Shown: positions 10,088 to 19,005, counted from the stretch's first letter. The stretch is 64,000 nucleotides of DNA from an uncultured Azospirillum sp. (GCF_946480385.1 NZ_CAMLJP010000017.1:1-64000); one strand, 5' to 3'. Made by a program: numbers and translations. The notes: generated by a model not told the origin, from the letters alone.

Positions 10088-11248
10088 ATGAACCGTTATC
10101 TGCTGGCCGGCGCCGCTGCCGCCGCTCTCGCCCTCGGCGCTGGCGCCGCCAATGCCCAGGCCAAGTTCGAAGTCAAGGTCGGTGGCGACGCCTACTTTGA
10201 GGCCGGCTACGTCGATCAGGACCTGGACTCCGGCCTGCGCTCGACCGAATTCCGCAACCGCATGCGCATCAACATCATCCCGTCCGCCAAGGCCGACAAC
10301 GGCCTGGAGTACGGTGCCCGCATGCGTCTGCGCGCCAACTCCGGCGCCTCGAACGCCCGTACCACCGACGCCGACCGCGCTTACATCTTCGCGCAGGGCA
10401 CCTTCGGTCAGGTCCGCATGGGTGTGACCAACTCCTTCAACGACGAGACCTTCGTCTCGGCCCCGACCGACTACCTGCCGCTCGGCCTGGTCGATCAGGT
10501 CCAGAACTGGTTCGGCCCGAACACCAACATCGGTGGCAACGGCCCGGCCTCGACCGTGACCGGCAACAGCATCATTTGGCCGTCGCTGGCTCCGGAAGGC
10601 AACGCCACCAAGATCGTCTACTTCTCGCCGCGTTTCGCCGGTCTGCAGCTGGGCGCCAGCTACACCCCGCGTAACGACAGCTCGAACACCGACGTCAACC
10701 GCACCAAGACCACCGGCACCTTTGCCGGCGGCGGCAACGGCACCTACCAGGACATGGTGGAAGTCGGTGCGAACTACAACAACACCTTCGGCGGCGTGAC
10801 CGTCAAGGGCAGCGCCGGTTACTTCTGGGGTCAGGCCGTCGACAACGTCGCCGGTTCGAACTACAAGGACCTGAACGCTTGGCAGGTCGGCGCCAGCGTC
10901 GGCTACGCCGGTTTCAGCGTCGGCGGCAGCTACACCGACTTCGGCAAGTCGGGCCTGAACGACCGCACCGGCCTGTTCACCGAGTCGACCCGCAACTGGG
11001 TTGTCGGCGCTCAGTACACCACCGGCCCGATCGTCGTCGGCGCCAACTACAAGAACGGCAAGGACGCCGGCTCGGTGGCCCTGGCTGGCGACCGCGAGCT
11101 GCAGGTCTATGAAATCGGCGTCGGCTACACCGTCGCTCCGGGCCTGACCCTGCAGGCCCAGTACGACTACTTCGACCTGGACGGCGAGACCTCGGCGCTC
11201 AGCGACAAGGGCAACGTCGTGCTCGTCCGTTCGGTCCTGGCGTTCTAA
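10088..11248 (+). CDS. Porin 1 (alphaproteobacterial trimeric beta-barrel porin)
   Basis: A 386-residue outer-membrane porin. The signal peptide ends ...GAANAQ with a clear signal-peptidase I site; the mature barrel starts QAKFEVKVGGDAYFEAGYVDQD and ends in ...VLVRSVLAF with the terminal Phe needed for barrel insertion. Internal strands such as NGLEYGARMRLRAN, DADRAYIFAQGTFGQVRMG and KIVYFSPRFAGLQLGASYTP match the Gram-negative porin family (Porin_4). The start at 10088 is set by GGAGG eight bases upstream; an in-frame ATG at 10073 contains that site and is unlikely. First of three tandem porins, with its own terminator. Confidence 0.93.
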   Translation: MNRYLLAGAAAAALALGAGAANAQAKFEVKVGGDAYFEAGYVDQDLDSGLRSTEFRNRMRINIIPSAKADNGLEYGARMRLRANSGASNARTTDADRAYIFAQGTFGQVRMGVTNSFNDETFVSAPTDYLPLGLVDQVQNWFGPNTNIGGNGPASTVTGNSIIWPSLAPEGNATKIVYFSPRFAGLQLGASYTPRNDSSNTDVNRTKTTGTFAGGGNGTYQDMVEVGANYNNTFGGVTVKGSAGYFWGQAVDNVAGSNYKDLNAWQVGASVGYAGFSVGGSYTDFGKSGLNDRTGLFTESTRNWVVGAQYTTGPIVVGANYKNGKDAGSVALAGDRELQVYEIGVGYTVAPGLTLQAQYDYFDLDGETSALSDKGNVVLVRSVLAF

Positions 11249-11280
11249 TCGATCCTTCGATCGAACGTCCGGAAACGGAA

Positions 11281-11317
11281 AGAGAGGGCGGTGGCTTCGG
11301 CCACCGCTCTTTTTTTA
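11281..11317 (+). terminator. Terminator after porin 1
   Basis: An 8-bp stem GCGGTGGC / GCCACCGC closed by a stable TTCG tetraloop is followed by a run of seven T. It sits about 35 bp past the porin 1 stop. Confidence 0.9.
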
Positions 11318-11601
11318 TGCCCGATCTTGTGCCTGCAGCGCGGGCAGGACGCCCAAAAGCTGGGCCGCAATTGCGCCAGAAAAGCAGCAAAGCCAGTTTT
11401 TTATTTCTTTTCAAAGAGTTAGCGGTGTGGTTTTCCCGCAACTGTGTTGCGGATGCGTGAAAGCACGTCAGTTTCCCCCTTGTCGGCCAAAGCAACTCGC
11501 GATTAAGTCATTCGCATAAGGACCCCGACCGGAAGGTCGCGACCGAAAAGACAACCGCCGCTCCCGGTCAAACGGGGCGTATGCACAAGGATGGACAATC
11601 C
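11318..11601 (+). promoter_or_regulatory. Upstream region of porin 2 with a 17-bp palindrome
   Basis: An AT-rich stretch (11395-11425) precedes a perfect palindrome CCGCAAC-TGT-GTTGCGG at 11436-11452, about 150 bp before porin 2. The surrounding element TTTTCCCG..ACTGT..CGGATGCG is repeated before porin 3 (12925-12953) with the palindrome eroded. This looks like a shared promoter or operator copied with the gene. Confidence 0.5.
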
Positions 11602-12696
11602 ATGAAGCGCTCTCTCGTCATCGGCTGTGCAGCCGTCGCCCTCGCCGCCGGCTGCGGCACCGCCTCGGCCCAGTCCAAGTTCGACGTCATCATGGGCGGC
11701 GACGCCTTCTTCCAGGGCGCCTATGTCGACCAGGACAACGACGGCAACCTGCGCAAGACCGAGTTCGCCAACCGCTTCCGTCTGACCGTTACCCCAACGG
11801 CCAAGGCCGACAATGGTCTAGAATACGGCGCCCGCCTGCGTCTGCGCGCCTCCAACGGCACCAGCAACGCCCGCACCACCGATGCCGACCGCGCCTACAT
11901 CTTCGTGAACGGCACCTTCGGTTCGGTTCAGGCCGGTGTCGTCAACGGCCCGTCGGACGACTCGGGCGTCATCGGCCCGAACGTCGACGGCATCTCTGGC
12001 AGCCCGGACGGCTGGTACGGCTCCTACTACGGCGTCACCTCGCTGCCGTATGTGACCGGCTCGCTGCGCAACCTCGAGTCGGGCGACGCCAGCACCAAGA
12101 TCGTCTACTCGACCCCGAGCTTCGCCGGCTTCAAGCTGTCCGCCGCGTACACCCCGACCTACGGCAGCAGCAACACCGATGTGAACCGCCGCAAGAACGT
12201 CACCTACAACGACATGGGTGAAATCCAGGCCTACTATAAGGGCGCCTTCAGCGGCGTTGGCCTGGAAGCCAGCGTCGCCTATCAGTTCGCCCAGGCCCCG
12301 ACCGGCTTCGAAGACCTGTCGTCGGTCCACACCGGCGCCACCATCTCCTACGGCGCCTTCGCTATCGGCGGCAGCTATGCCTTCAGCGGCGACAGCGGCT
12401 ATCGCAAGGGCCACACCGGCGTTGACGACAACCAGGTCTGGCTGGTCGGTGCCCAGTACAGCCTGGGTCCGGTGATCCTGGCCGCCACCTACACCGACGC
12501 CAAGGGCGCCAATGTCGGTACCGGTGCCGCCACCGCCGCCGATTATGCCCGCGCCCACATCTATCAGGCCGGCGTGACCTACACCGTCGCCCCCGGCCTG
12601 ACCACGGGCCTGGAGTACAGCTTCGTCGACAACAAGTCGGGCGGCATCAACAACGATGCCAACATCGTTCTGTGGGATACCCGCTTCGCTTTCTAA
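11602..12696 (+). CDS. Porin 2 (duplicate of porin 3)
   Basis: A 364-residue porin. It begins MKRSLVIGCAAVALAAGC and continues GTASAQSKFDVIMGGDAFFQGAY; the barrel strands parallel those of porin 1, and it ends VLWDTRFAF. The first 24 residues are identical in DNA to porin 3. The signal peptide carries both a lipobox-like LAAGC and a signal-peptidase I site ASAQ, so whether it is acylated is unclear; porin activity argues for peptidase I. An AAGGA lies ten bases before the ATG; an in-frame ATG at 11581 lacks a signal-peptide start. Its terminator stem is shared with porin 3. Confidence 0.92.
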   Translation: MKRSLVIGCAAVALAAGCGTASAQSKFDVIMGGDAFFQGAYVDQDNDGNLRKTEFANRFRLTVTPTAKADNGLEYGARLRLRASNGTSNARTTDADRAYIFVNGTFGSVQAGVVNGPSDDSGVIGPNVDGISGSPDGWYGSYYGVTSLPYVTGSLRNLESGDASTKIVYSTPSFAGFKLSAAYTPTYGSSNTDVNRRKNVTYNDMGEIQAYYKGAFSGVGLEASVAYQFAQAPTGFEDLSSVHTGATISYGAFAIGGSYAFSGDSGYRKGHTGVDDNQVWLVGAQYSLGPVILAATYTDAKGANVGTGAATAADYARAHIYQAGVTYTVAPGLTTGLEYSFVDNKSGGINNDANIVLWDTRFAF

Positions 12697-12724
12697 GAAG
12701 CAGGCTCCTGGCAGCAGACGCGAA

Positions 12725-12755
12725 GGCGGCGGAGAAATCCGCCGCCTCTTTTTTT
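12725..12755 (+). terminator. Terminator after porin 2
   Basis: A 9-bp stem GGCGGCGGA / TCCGCCGCC with loop GAAA is followed by a C-interrupted run of T. The same stem and loop recur after porin 3. Confidence 0.9.
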
Positions 12756-13070
12756 GCCCCCTGGGTGTCATGTCCCCTTTTGCACACCGGTGCTCAGGAC
12801 TACCAAGGAGCGCTCTCTGAAAGAATTACCCCTTCCGAGTGACAAAACGGTGATCGTCTTGCAAGCAGTCGCCAGAAAATCGCTAAATACTTAGTATATG
12901 AATTTACATGATCCGGGAGTACGTGTTTTTCCCGTCACTGTCCTCCGGATGCGGAGACTTCCGCCATCTCGGCCACTTGTCCGCCGGTGGGGGACGGGAT
13001 TAAGTCTTGGAGCACAAGACACCGCTCGCGCCTCCCTCCGGTGGGGCGCATGCATGCAGGATGACACTCC
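12756..13070 (+). promoter_or_regulatory. Upstream region of porin 3
   Basis: About 315 bp with an AT-rich patch (CTAAATACTTAGTATATGAA, 12882-12901) that is a good promoter candidate, followed by the element TTTTTCCCGTCACTGTCC..CGGATGCG (12925-12953) also found before porin 2. No coding potential is evident. Confidence 0.45.
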
Positions 13071-14159
13071 ATGAAGCGCTCTCTCGTCATCGGCTGTGCA
13101 GCCGTCGCCCTCGCCGCCGGCTGCGGCACCGCCTCGGCCCAGGCCAAGTTCGATATCCTGTTGGGTGGCGACGCCTATTTCCAGGGCGCCTACATCGACC
13201 AGGACAATGACACCGGGCTGCGCCAGACCGAGTTCGCCAACCGCTTCCGCCTCAACATCACCCCGACGGCCAAGGCCGACAACGGCCTGGAATATGGTGC
13301 CCGCCTGCGCCTGCGCGCCTCCGGCGGCACCGCCAACAACCGCAGCACCGACAGCGACCGCGCCTTCATCTTCGTGAACGGCGGCTTCGGCACGGTGCAG
13401 GCCGGCGTGATCAACGGCCTGTCGGACGAATACGGCATCATCGGCCCGAACGTCGAAGGCATCGAAGGCTCGCCCGACGCCCAGTACCTGAACTACTACG
13501 TGAACGCCAACGGCGCCCCCTATGTGCTGGGCAGCCTGCGCACGCTGGAGTCGGGCGACGCCAGCACCAAGATCGTCTACCTGACGCCGAGCTTCGCCGG
13601 GTTCCAGGTCGGCGCCGCCTACACCCCGGTGTACGGCAGCAGCAACACCGACGTGAACCGCCGCAAGAACAGCACCGCCTATCACGACATGGCCGAGGTC
13701 CAGGCCACCTACAAGGGCGAGTTCGGCGGTTTCGGCGTGGAGGCGAGCGCCGCCTACCAGTTCGCCAAGGCGGCCAGCGGGCTCGAGGACCTGTCCTCGG
13801 TCCATGTCGGCGCCAATGTGTCCTACGCCAACTTCAAGGTCGGCGGCAGCTACGCCTTCAGCGGCGACAGCGGTTATGCCACCGGCACCCGCGGCGTGGA
13901 CGATCAGCAGGTGTGGATCGTCGGCGCCAACTACACGCTGGGTCCGGTGATCCTGGCCGCCACCTACACCGACGCCAAGGGCATCGACAGCAACTTCGCC
14001 GGGCTGAACTCCCGCGCCCATGTCTGGCAGGCCGGCGTGACCTACACCGTGGCGCCGGGTCTGACCACGGGCCTGGAATACAGCTATCTCGACAACAAGG
14101 TTGGCGGCGTGAACAACGACGCCAACATCGTCCTGTGGGACACCCGCTTCGCGTTCTGA
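13071..14159 (+). CDS. Porin 3 (duplicate of porin 2)
   Basis: A 362-residue porin with the same signal sequence as porin 2 and a closely similar barrel: YGSSNTDVNRRKN, ESGDASTKIVY, YAFSGDSGY, GPVILAATYTDAKG and VAPGLTTGLEYS are shared, and it ends VLWDTRFAF. Differences cluster in putative surface loops (for example YLNYYVNANGAPYVLG against YGSYYGVTSLPYVTG), as expected for porins under phage or substrate selection. Start at 13071, aligned with porin 2. It has its own promoter region and terminator, so it can be expressed separately. Confidence 0.92.
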   Translation: MKRSLVIGCAAVALAAGCGTASAQAKFDILLGGDAYFQGAYIDQDNDTGLRQTEFANRFRLNITPTAKADNGLEYGARLRLRASGGTANNRSTDSDRAFIFVNGGFGTVQAGVINGLSDEYGIIGPNVEGIEGSPDAQYLNYYVNANGAPYVLGSLRTLESGDASTKIVYLTPSFAGFQVGAAYTPVYGSSNTDVNRRKNSTAYHDMAEVQATYKGEFGGFGVEASAAYQFAKAASGLEDLSSVHVGANVSYANFKVGGSYAFSGDSGYATGTRGVDDQQVWIVGANYTLGPVILAATYTDAKGIDSNFAGLNSRAHVWQAGVTYTVAPGLTTGLEYSYLDNKVGGVNNDANIVLWDTRFAF

Positions 14160-14190
14160 GCGCGCGATCCCGAACGGCACAAACGCGAAA

Positions 14191-14218
14191 GGCGGCGGAG
14201 AAATCCGCCGCCTTTTCC
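14191..14218 (+). terminator. Terminator after porin 3
   Basis: Stem GGCGGCGGA / TCCGCCGCC with loop GAAA, the same as after porin 2, followed by only four T. It may also act for the convergent gene on the other strand. Confidence 0.8.
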
Positions 14219-14234
14219 GTCATTCCGAACCGCC

Positions 14235-14837
14235 CTATTTCTTCTGAGCGGATTTGGGCTGGTCGGCCTTGGCGTCCTTGGCCGCGGTATCGCACATCAT
14301 GAACAGCACCGACGACTCCAGCGGCGTCCAGACCAGCAGGTAGCGCTCCTTGTTGCGGTCGGCGAGGAAGGCGAGGGTTTCCGGATCGGTCACGGACTTG
14401 GGGTGGACTTCCCCCAGCAGAAAGCCGAGACGGCCGTAATTCGCCATCGTTCCCTGGAAGATATAGTCCAGCCGCTCCTGGTCGTCCTTGGCGATTTCCC
14501 AGCCGAACTGTTCCTGCCGTACGCAACGGCGGCCATATTCGTCCAGGATCCGGTCCATGAAGCTGCGATAGGTGCCGTCGTCCGTCAGCGGAAAGGCGGG
14601 CTCGCTAAAGCGCACCTTGGTCATCGGCGAGCCGAGCATCAGCTTGGCCTTGCCATGCTTGGCGCCGGGCTTCGCCTGGGCTTCGGCTTTGGGCGTTGCG
14701 GTTTTTGGAGCCGGCTTGGCATGGTCTTCGGCGTGGGCGGGAGTGGCGACGGACCAGACGGCGACCGCGGCAGCAAGGAGGCCGGCAGGGGCCGCCGACC
14801 TCAGGACGGAGAGCAGGGAACGGAACGGACTCCGCAT
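14235..14837 (-). CDS. Secreted protein of unknown function
   Basis: A 200-residue protein I do not recognise. It has a signal peptide (hydrophobic stretch, cleavage near TPAHA), a Lys/Ala/Pro-rich segment of about 35 residues, and then a folded region with FSEPAFPLTDDGTYRSFMDR, EYGRRCVRQEQFGWE, LDYIFQGTMANYGRLGFLLG and LLVWTPLESSVLFMMC; two Cys residues could form a disulfide. It ends in a Lys-rich tail. GAGGAG lies eight bases before the ATG. Convergent with porin 3; probably periplasmic. Confidence 0.75.
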   Translation of the reverse strand: MRSPFRSLLSVLRSAAPAGLLAAAVAVWSVATPAHAEDHAKPAPKTATPKAEAQAKPGAKHGKAKLMLGSPMTKVRFSEPAFPLTDDGTYRSFMDRILDEYGRRCVRQEQFGWEIAKDDQERLDYIFQGTMANYGRLGFLLGEVHPKSVTDPETLAFLADRNKERYLLVWTPLESSVLFMMCDTAAKDAKADQPKSAQKK

Positions 14838-14995
14838 GCGGAGATCTCCTCGATGTGCAAAAACGATGACGATCCCCGCGCCGGCGGACCGGACGCAAAG
14901 GGCATGGTCGCTTGGGGCGCTTGCGTTTCCACGGACCGTCCGCTAACACGCCGCGGAAGCGCTGTACACCCGCAGCGACCGGATTGGGGGCGGCC

Positions 14996-15739
14996 ATGAC
15001 GACGACGCAGGGCACTGGCAGAGATACGCAAACCGGCGCCGAAGCAGGCGGTTCCGCCGGCGCGGACAGCGTGGCGGGACGGCTCGACTCGGTGCGCCGC
15101 GCCATTGCGGAAACCGCATCGGCCTGCGGGCGCGGCGACGGCTCGGTGACGCTGGTCGCCGTGTCGAAGACCCATCCGGCCGCAGCGGTGGAGGAGGCGC
15201 TTGCCGTCGGCCAGCGCGTGTTCGGCGAGAACCGGGTGCAGGAGGCCAAGGCCAAGTTCCCGGCGCTGAAGGAGCGTTTCCCGGAGTTGGAACTGCACCT
15301 GATCGGCCCGCTGCAGACCAACAAGGTCAAGGACGCCGTCGCCCTGTTCGACGTGATCCAGACGCTGGACCGCCCGAAACTGGCCGAGGCGCTGGCGGAG
15401 GAGATGGCGAAATCCGGCCGCCGCCCGCGCTGCCTGATCGAGGTCAACACCGGCGAGGAACCGCAGAAGGCCGGCATCGCCCCGGCGGAGGTGGAGGCCT
15501 TCCTGGCCGACTGCCGCGACCGGCTGGGGCTGCCCGTCACCGGGCTGATGTGCATCCCGCCAGTGGACGAGGAGCCGGCGATGCATTTCGCCCTGCTGGC
15601 GGAGATGGCCCGCCGACTGGGTCTGTCGGAAATCAGCATGGGCATGAGCGGCGATTACGAGACCGCGGTCCGCTTCGGCGCCACCTATGTGCGGGTCGGC
15701 ACGGCGATTTTCGGCGCGCGCCCCTACCCTGCCCAGTAA
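14996..15739 (+). CDS. YggS/PLPBP family PLP homeostasis protein
   Basis: A 247-residue single-domain PLP-binding protein that buffers pyridoxal phosphate and affects amino-acid metabolism. K58 in LVAVSKTHP is the Schiff-base lysine; FGENRVQEAKAKF, HLIGPLQTNKVK, VNTGEEPQKAG and SMGMSGDYETAVRFGATYVRVGTAIFG are the family blocks. The start at 14996 follows GGGGGCGG; the longer open frame lacks family similarity. The first 25 residues are a variable low-complexity extension. Divergent from the secreted protein at 14837 and convergent with the transpeptidase. Confidence 0.92.
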   Translation: MTTTQGTGRDTQTGAEAGGSAGADSVAGRLDSVRRAIAETASACGRGDGSVTLVAVSKTHPAAAVEEALAVGQRVFGENRVQEAKAKFPALKERFPELELHLIGPLQTNKVKDAVALFDVIQTLDRPKLAEALAEEMAKSGRRPRCLIEVNTGEEPQKAGIAPAEVEAFLADCRDRLGLPVTGLMCIPPVDEEPAMHFALLAEMARRLGLSEISMGMSGDYETAVRFGATYVRVGTAIFGARPYPAQ

Positions 15740-15766
15740 AAGCGGGCCCAGCAAACAGCGGCTTCA

Positions 15767-16324
15767 TCAAACGGCCGGGCCGGCGACGCTCAACGCGCTT
15801 CCCGGCCCGCAATCCTTCAGCAGGCGCAGCATGTCGTCGGGCGCCAGCGCGACGCAGCCGGCGGTCGGCGCGCGGTCCGGGCGGACGAGGTGCAGGAACA
15901 CGGCACTGCCCATCCCCGGCACCACAGGGTCGTCATTGTGCCCCATCACCACCACGACGTCGTAGACGTGATCGTCCCGCCACATCTCCTCGTGGCTGGC
16001 GGGATAGGGCCGGACGACCGGACGGTTGTAGGCGGGATCCTCCGGCGCGTCGCACCAGCCGTCCTGCTCGGCGATAGGCTGGAGCGGCAGCGCGGTCTCC
16101 GGCGGAGGCAGGCGGTCGGCACGCCATAGCACGCGGCGCAGCGGGAAGCGGCCGACGGGGGTGGCGCCGTCGCCCTCCCGCTTGTCGGTACGGACGCCGC
16201 CGCGGCCCAGCACGCAGTGCACCTCGCCGCCCGGCCAACGCAGCCGGCCGGTGGTGACCGGTCCGCCTTCATTGCCGCCATCGTGGCAGCCGGCATCCGG
16301 CGTCACGGTGATCTCGACGGTCAT
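15767..16324 (-). CDS. L,D-transpeptidase (YkuD domain) protein
   Basis: A 185-residue protein with the YkuD catalytic block: H145 in FLHL and C157 in RAPTAGCVAL, matching HX(n)S/TXGC with Thr in place of Ser. Such enzymes crosslink peptidoglycan stems (3-3 bonds) or attach proteins to the wall. No signal peptide or lipobox is seen, so export would need another route or the start is wrong; GKF-like GATPVGRFPLR supports a complete domain. Its ATG overlaps the stop of the preceding gene by four bases (ATGA), so the two are translated together. Confidence 0.8.
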   Translation of the reverse strand: MTVEITVTPDAGCHDGGNEGGPVTTGRLRWPGGEVHCVLGRGGVRTDKREGDGATPVGRFPLRRVLWRADRLPPPETALPLQPIAEQDGWCDAPEDPAYNRPVVRPYPASHEEMWRDDHVYDVVVVMGHNDDPVVPGMGSAVFLHLVRPDRAPTAGCVALAPDDMLRLLKDCGPGSALSVAGPAV

Positions 16325-17250
16325 CCCGACACCCGCGTGGTGCCGCTCGCGGCACCCTGGGCCGCCTTGCGCGACTGCTCATACTTGGCGAGGTTGCGCA
16401 TCATCGTCTCCGACAGCATGTCCGGCGCGACCGGAGCCGGGCCGGCGGCGGGGGCCGCTTCGGCCGGCTGGCTGGCTGGCTGGCCGCCATTGGCCGCCGT
16501 CGCACCGGCGGTGCGCGCGTTGGCGGTCACCGCCCCGGGAACCGGCGCCGCATAGCGGGGCACGCTGTGCTTCGCCAGCGAGGAGCTGGCCAGCGGCGTG
16601 TCGCGCGCCGGCATCTTGCTGGGGTGTGGAGCCGCCCCGGCCGCGAGCTGCGCAGTCAAAACCGGCGAGGCATCAGCGGATTTGGCGGCGGAGGTGGCGG
16701 CCGCAAGCCGGACCGGCTGCCCGGCAGCGGGCTGCGGCTGCGCCGACCCAAGATCGGCGGGCTTGGCGGCGGCCAGCGCGGCGGCAAGTCCGCCGGCGGG
16801 CACCTGCTGCGGTTGCTGCGGCTCCGCGGGGGAGCCGGACGCCGCCGGCCCCCCCGAGGCGTCCGCGACGGCCGTGGAGGCGGCGGGATGGTCACCGTCC
16901 CCAAAGCCGAGCGAGGTCATGACCGTTTGACCGACATCCTGCCCCGTCGCCTGTTCGACCACCGCGTTGGCGATGGAGGCCATGCCACCGATCACGCCGC
17001 CATACAGCATGTCGCCCATGATCCGCATGGACGGCTGGATGGTGTCGCCGGTGATCTCGCGATAGATGGTGCTGACGATCGGGATGTGCTGCAGCGGGTT
17101 GATGATGTCCAGGAAGTCCCAGAAGGACATGTCGCCCCGGATTTCCACCGGCCCGCCGTTGTGGCCGTCGCTGATGACCGGCGACGCCTTTTCGCGCGGC
17201 ACCGGACGCTGGACGGCGCTGCTGTCGATTGTGGTGGCGTCGATGGCCAT
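16321..17250 (-). CDS. Ala/Pro-rich protein of unknown function, co-translated with the L,D-transpeptidase
   Basis: A 309-residue protein I cannot assign. Its N-terminal third has a well-defined segment: DMSFWDFLDIINPLQHIP, VSTIYREITGDTI, MLYGGVIGGMASIANA, with the glycine-rich stretch possibly a short membrane-associated helix. Residues from about 120 to the end are low complexity (Ala, Pro, Gln). No signal peptide. The stop overlaps the transpeptidase start by four bases, which suggests a related job at the envelope, but this is inference from position only. Confidence 0.7.
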   Translation of the reverse strand: MAIDATTIDSSAVQRPVPREKASPVISDGHNGGPVEIRGDMSFWDFLDIINPLQHIPIVSTIYREITGDTIQPSMRIMGDMLYGGVIGGMASIANAVVEQATGQDVGQTVMTSLGFGDGDHPAASTAVADASGGPAASGSPAEPQQPQQVPAGGLAAALAAAKPADLGSAQPQPAAGQPVRLAAATSAAKSADASPVLTAQLAAGAAPHPSKMPARDTPLASSSLAKHSVPRYAAPVPGAVTANARTAGATAANGGQPASQPAEAAPAAGPAPVAPDMLSETMMRNLAKYEQSRKAAQGAASGTTRVSG

Positions 17251-17473
17251 GGGCGGTCTCCCGGCTCGGTGGTCACGACAGGTACAGCAAGCGGCGTGCC
17301 AAACCGGGGCGCCCGATCCGAACCGGATTCGACCGATTCGGGAGGATCCGGACGGTCAGCACCCGGAATCCGATTCCCAGCGAAGTCTGGCCGGCCAAAA
17401 ACCGGCAAGAACTGCCGGGCCGGCATGGCGATTCCTGCCCCGCCGGCCCCAGCCCTTCGCCCCGGCCGTTCGC

Positions 17474-18778
17474 TCAGAACATATGGCCGCTGCGATCCGC
17501 CTTGGTGCGGAGATAAGCCTCGTTGTGGCCGTTGGCCGGGAAGATGTGGGCCACCCGCTCCACCACCGCGATGCCGCAGCGGGCGAGCTGGCGCAGCTTT
17601 TCCGGGTTGTTGGTCATCAGCCGCACGGACTCGAAGCCAAGCTGCCGCAGCATCTCCGCCGCCGGCAGATAGACGCGCTCGTCCGCTTCGAAGCCGAGGA
17701 TCTCGTTGGCGTCCACCGTGTCGAAACCGCGATCCTGGATGCGGTAGGCGCGCAGCTTGTTGACCAGCCCGATGCCGCGCCCCTCCTGCGCCAGATACAG
17801 CAGCACGCCGCTGCCCTGGCGGGCGATCTCGGCGATGGCGCCGCGCAGCTGGTCGCCGCAGTCACAGCGCAGCGACCCCAGCAGATCGCCGGTGAAGCAT
17901 TCCGAATGCAGGCGGGCCAGCACCGGCTGCTGCGGATCGGGGTCGCCGATGACGATGGCCAGATGCTCCGGTCCGCCGTCGGCCGGGCGGAAGGCGTAGA
18001 TGCGCGTGTTTTCCGACCCGACCAGCGGCACCCGCGCGTCGGCGACGCGGCGCAGGGTCCGCACCACATGGACCCGGTAATCGGCGACGTCCGACGCCCG
18101 CACCAGCAGCAGGTCATGCTCCGCCGCCCACTCCGCCGCACTCTTCGGGGCCGGGGACGGCAGGTCGGCGGTGATGGCGGCGGGCAGCAGGCGGGCCAGC
18201 CGGGCGAGGTCCACCGCCGCGGCCTCGCGGCTGCCGGGACAGGCCTCGACGGCGGCCAAGCCGGCCGGGAGCGCGTCCTGGGCCTGCGGATGCTGTTCGG
18301 GATCGGCCAGCGCATGGGCCTGGTCGGCGGTCAGCCCGCCGGGCCGGTCGAGCGTCATGGCGCCGAACGCCTCCGCCGCGGCGCCGGGCGCCTGATCGTC
18401 GGTGATGTCGCTCACCGGCTGCGCCACGGCAGCCGCGGCCAGCCCCAACACCACGGCGCGGCGGCGGGTGACCACCAGCCGCGGGGTGCCGCCGGTCAGC
18501 GCCTTCAGCCGCTCCACGGCGTCGAGCGCCACCGACTCCACCGACACCGCGGCGCCGACCGTGCCGTCGGCGGTCTCGATCGCCACCACCTCGCCCCGGC
18601 GCAGGGCGGCCAGCGCCCGGTCGACGGCGCGCACGGCGGCCTCGTCGATGGGCGCCGCCGCGGCGGCTGCCGCGGGCGTGGACAGGGTGACCGTGGTGGT
18701 GGCGGAGGAGCGTTCGGCTTGCATCGTCAGCGGCTTTGCGTAGCGGGTGCGCCGGATACGGCGCGTAAAACGGGACAT
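17474..18778 (-). CDS. ribA: GTP cyclohydrolase II with a degenerate N-terminal RibB-like domain
   Basis: First enzyme of riboflavin synthesis, opening GTP to a diaminopyrimidine. The C-terminal half is intact: zinc ligands C294, C305 and C307 (SECFTGDLLGSLRCDCGDQ), YLAQEGRGIGLVNKLRAY, and LMTNNPEKL. The N-terminal half resembles the DHBP synthase part of RibBA proteins (ALRRGEVVAIE) but lacks the acidic EREGD-type catalytic loop, so it is probably inactive in ribulose-5-phosphate conversion. I place the start at MSRFTRR (18778); an in-frame ATG at 18724 is possible and neither has a good ribosome site. Confidence 0.85.
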   Translation of the reverse strand: MSRFTRRIRRTRYAKPLTMQAERSSATTTVTLSTPAAAAAAAPIDEAAVRAVDRALAALRRGEVVAIETADGTVGAAVSVESVALDAVERLKALTGGTPRLVVTRRRAVVLGLAAAAVAQPVSDITDDQAPGAAAEAFGAMTLDRPGGLTADQAHALADPEQHPQAQDALPAGLAAVEACPGSREAAAVDLARLARLLPAAITADLPSPAPKSAAEWAAEHDLLLVRASDVADYRVHVVRTLRRVADARVPLVGSENTRIYAFRPADGGPEHLAIVIGDPDPQQPVLARLHSECFTGDLLGSLRCDCGDQLRGAIAEIARQGSGVLLYLAQEGRGIGLVNKLRAYRIQDRGFDTVDANEILGFEADERVYLPAAEMLRQLGFESVRLMTNNPEKLRQLARCGIAVVERVAHIFPANGHNEAYLRTKADRSGHMF

Positions 18779-19005
18779 GGTGCGTTCGGCGGGCGAAGCA
18801 AAGCGCAGGTGGCGCGCCCCTGTCCAGCAATTCCCGCGCGCCACACCGTTGCCGGAGACACAACGATCCGGCTAGCCTGCCCGGCGCAGAGACCATCCCG
18901 GGCCGCCGGCCGGGCGGAGTCGGCACCTCCAACGGGCCGCTCCGCCGCCGGGACCATGGGCGCTAGGATGGCGGCTGCAGCCCTTCAACCGGGAGCCTTT
19001 CCCCC

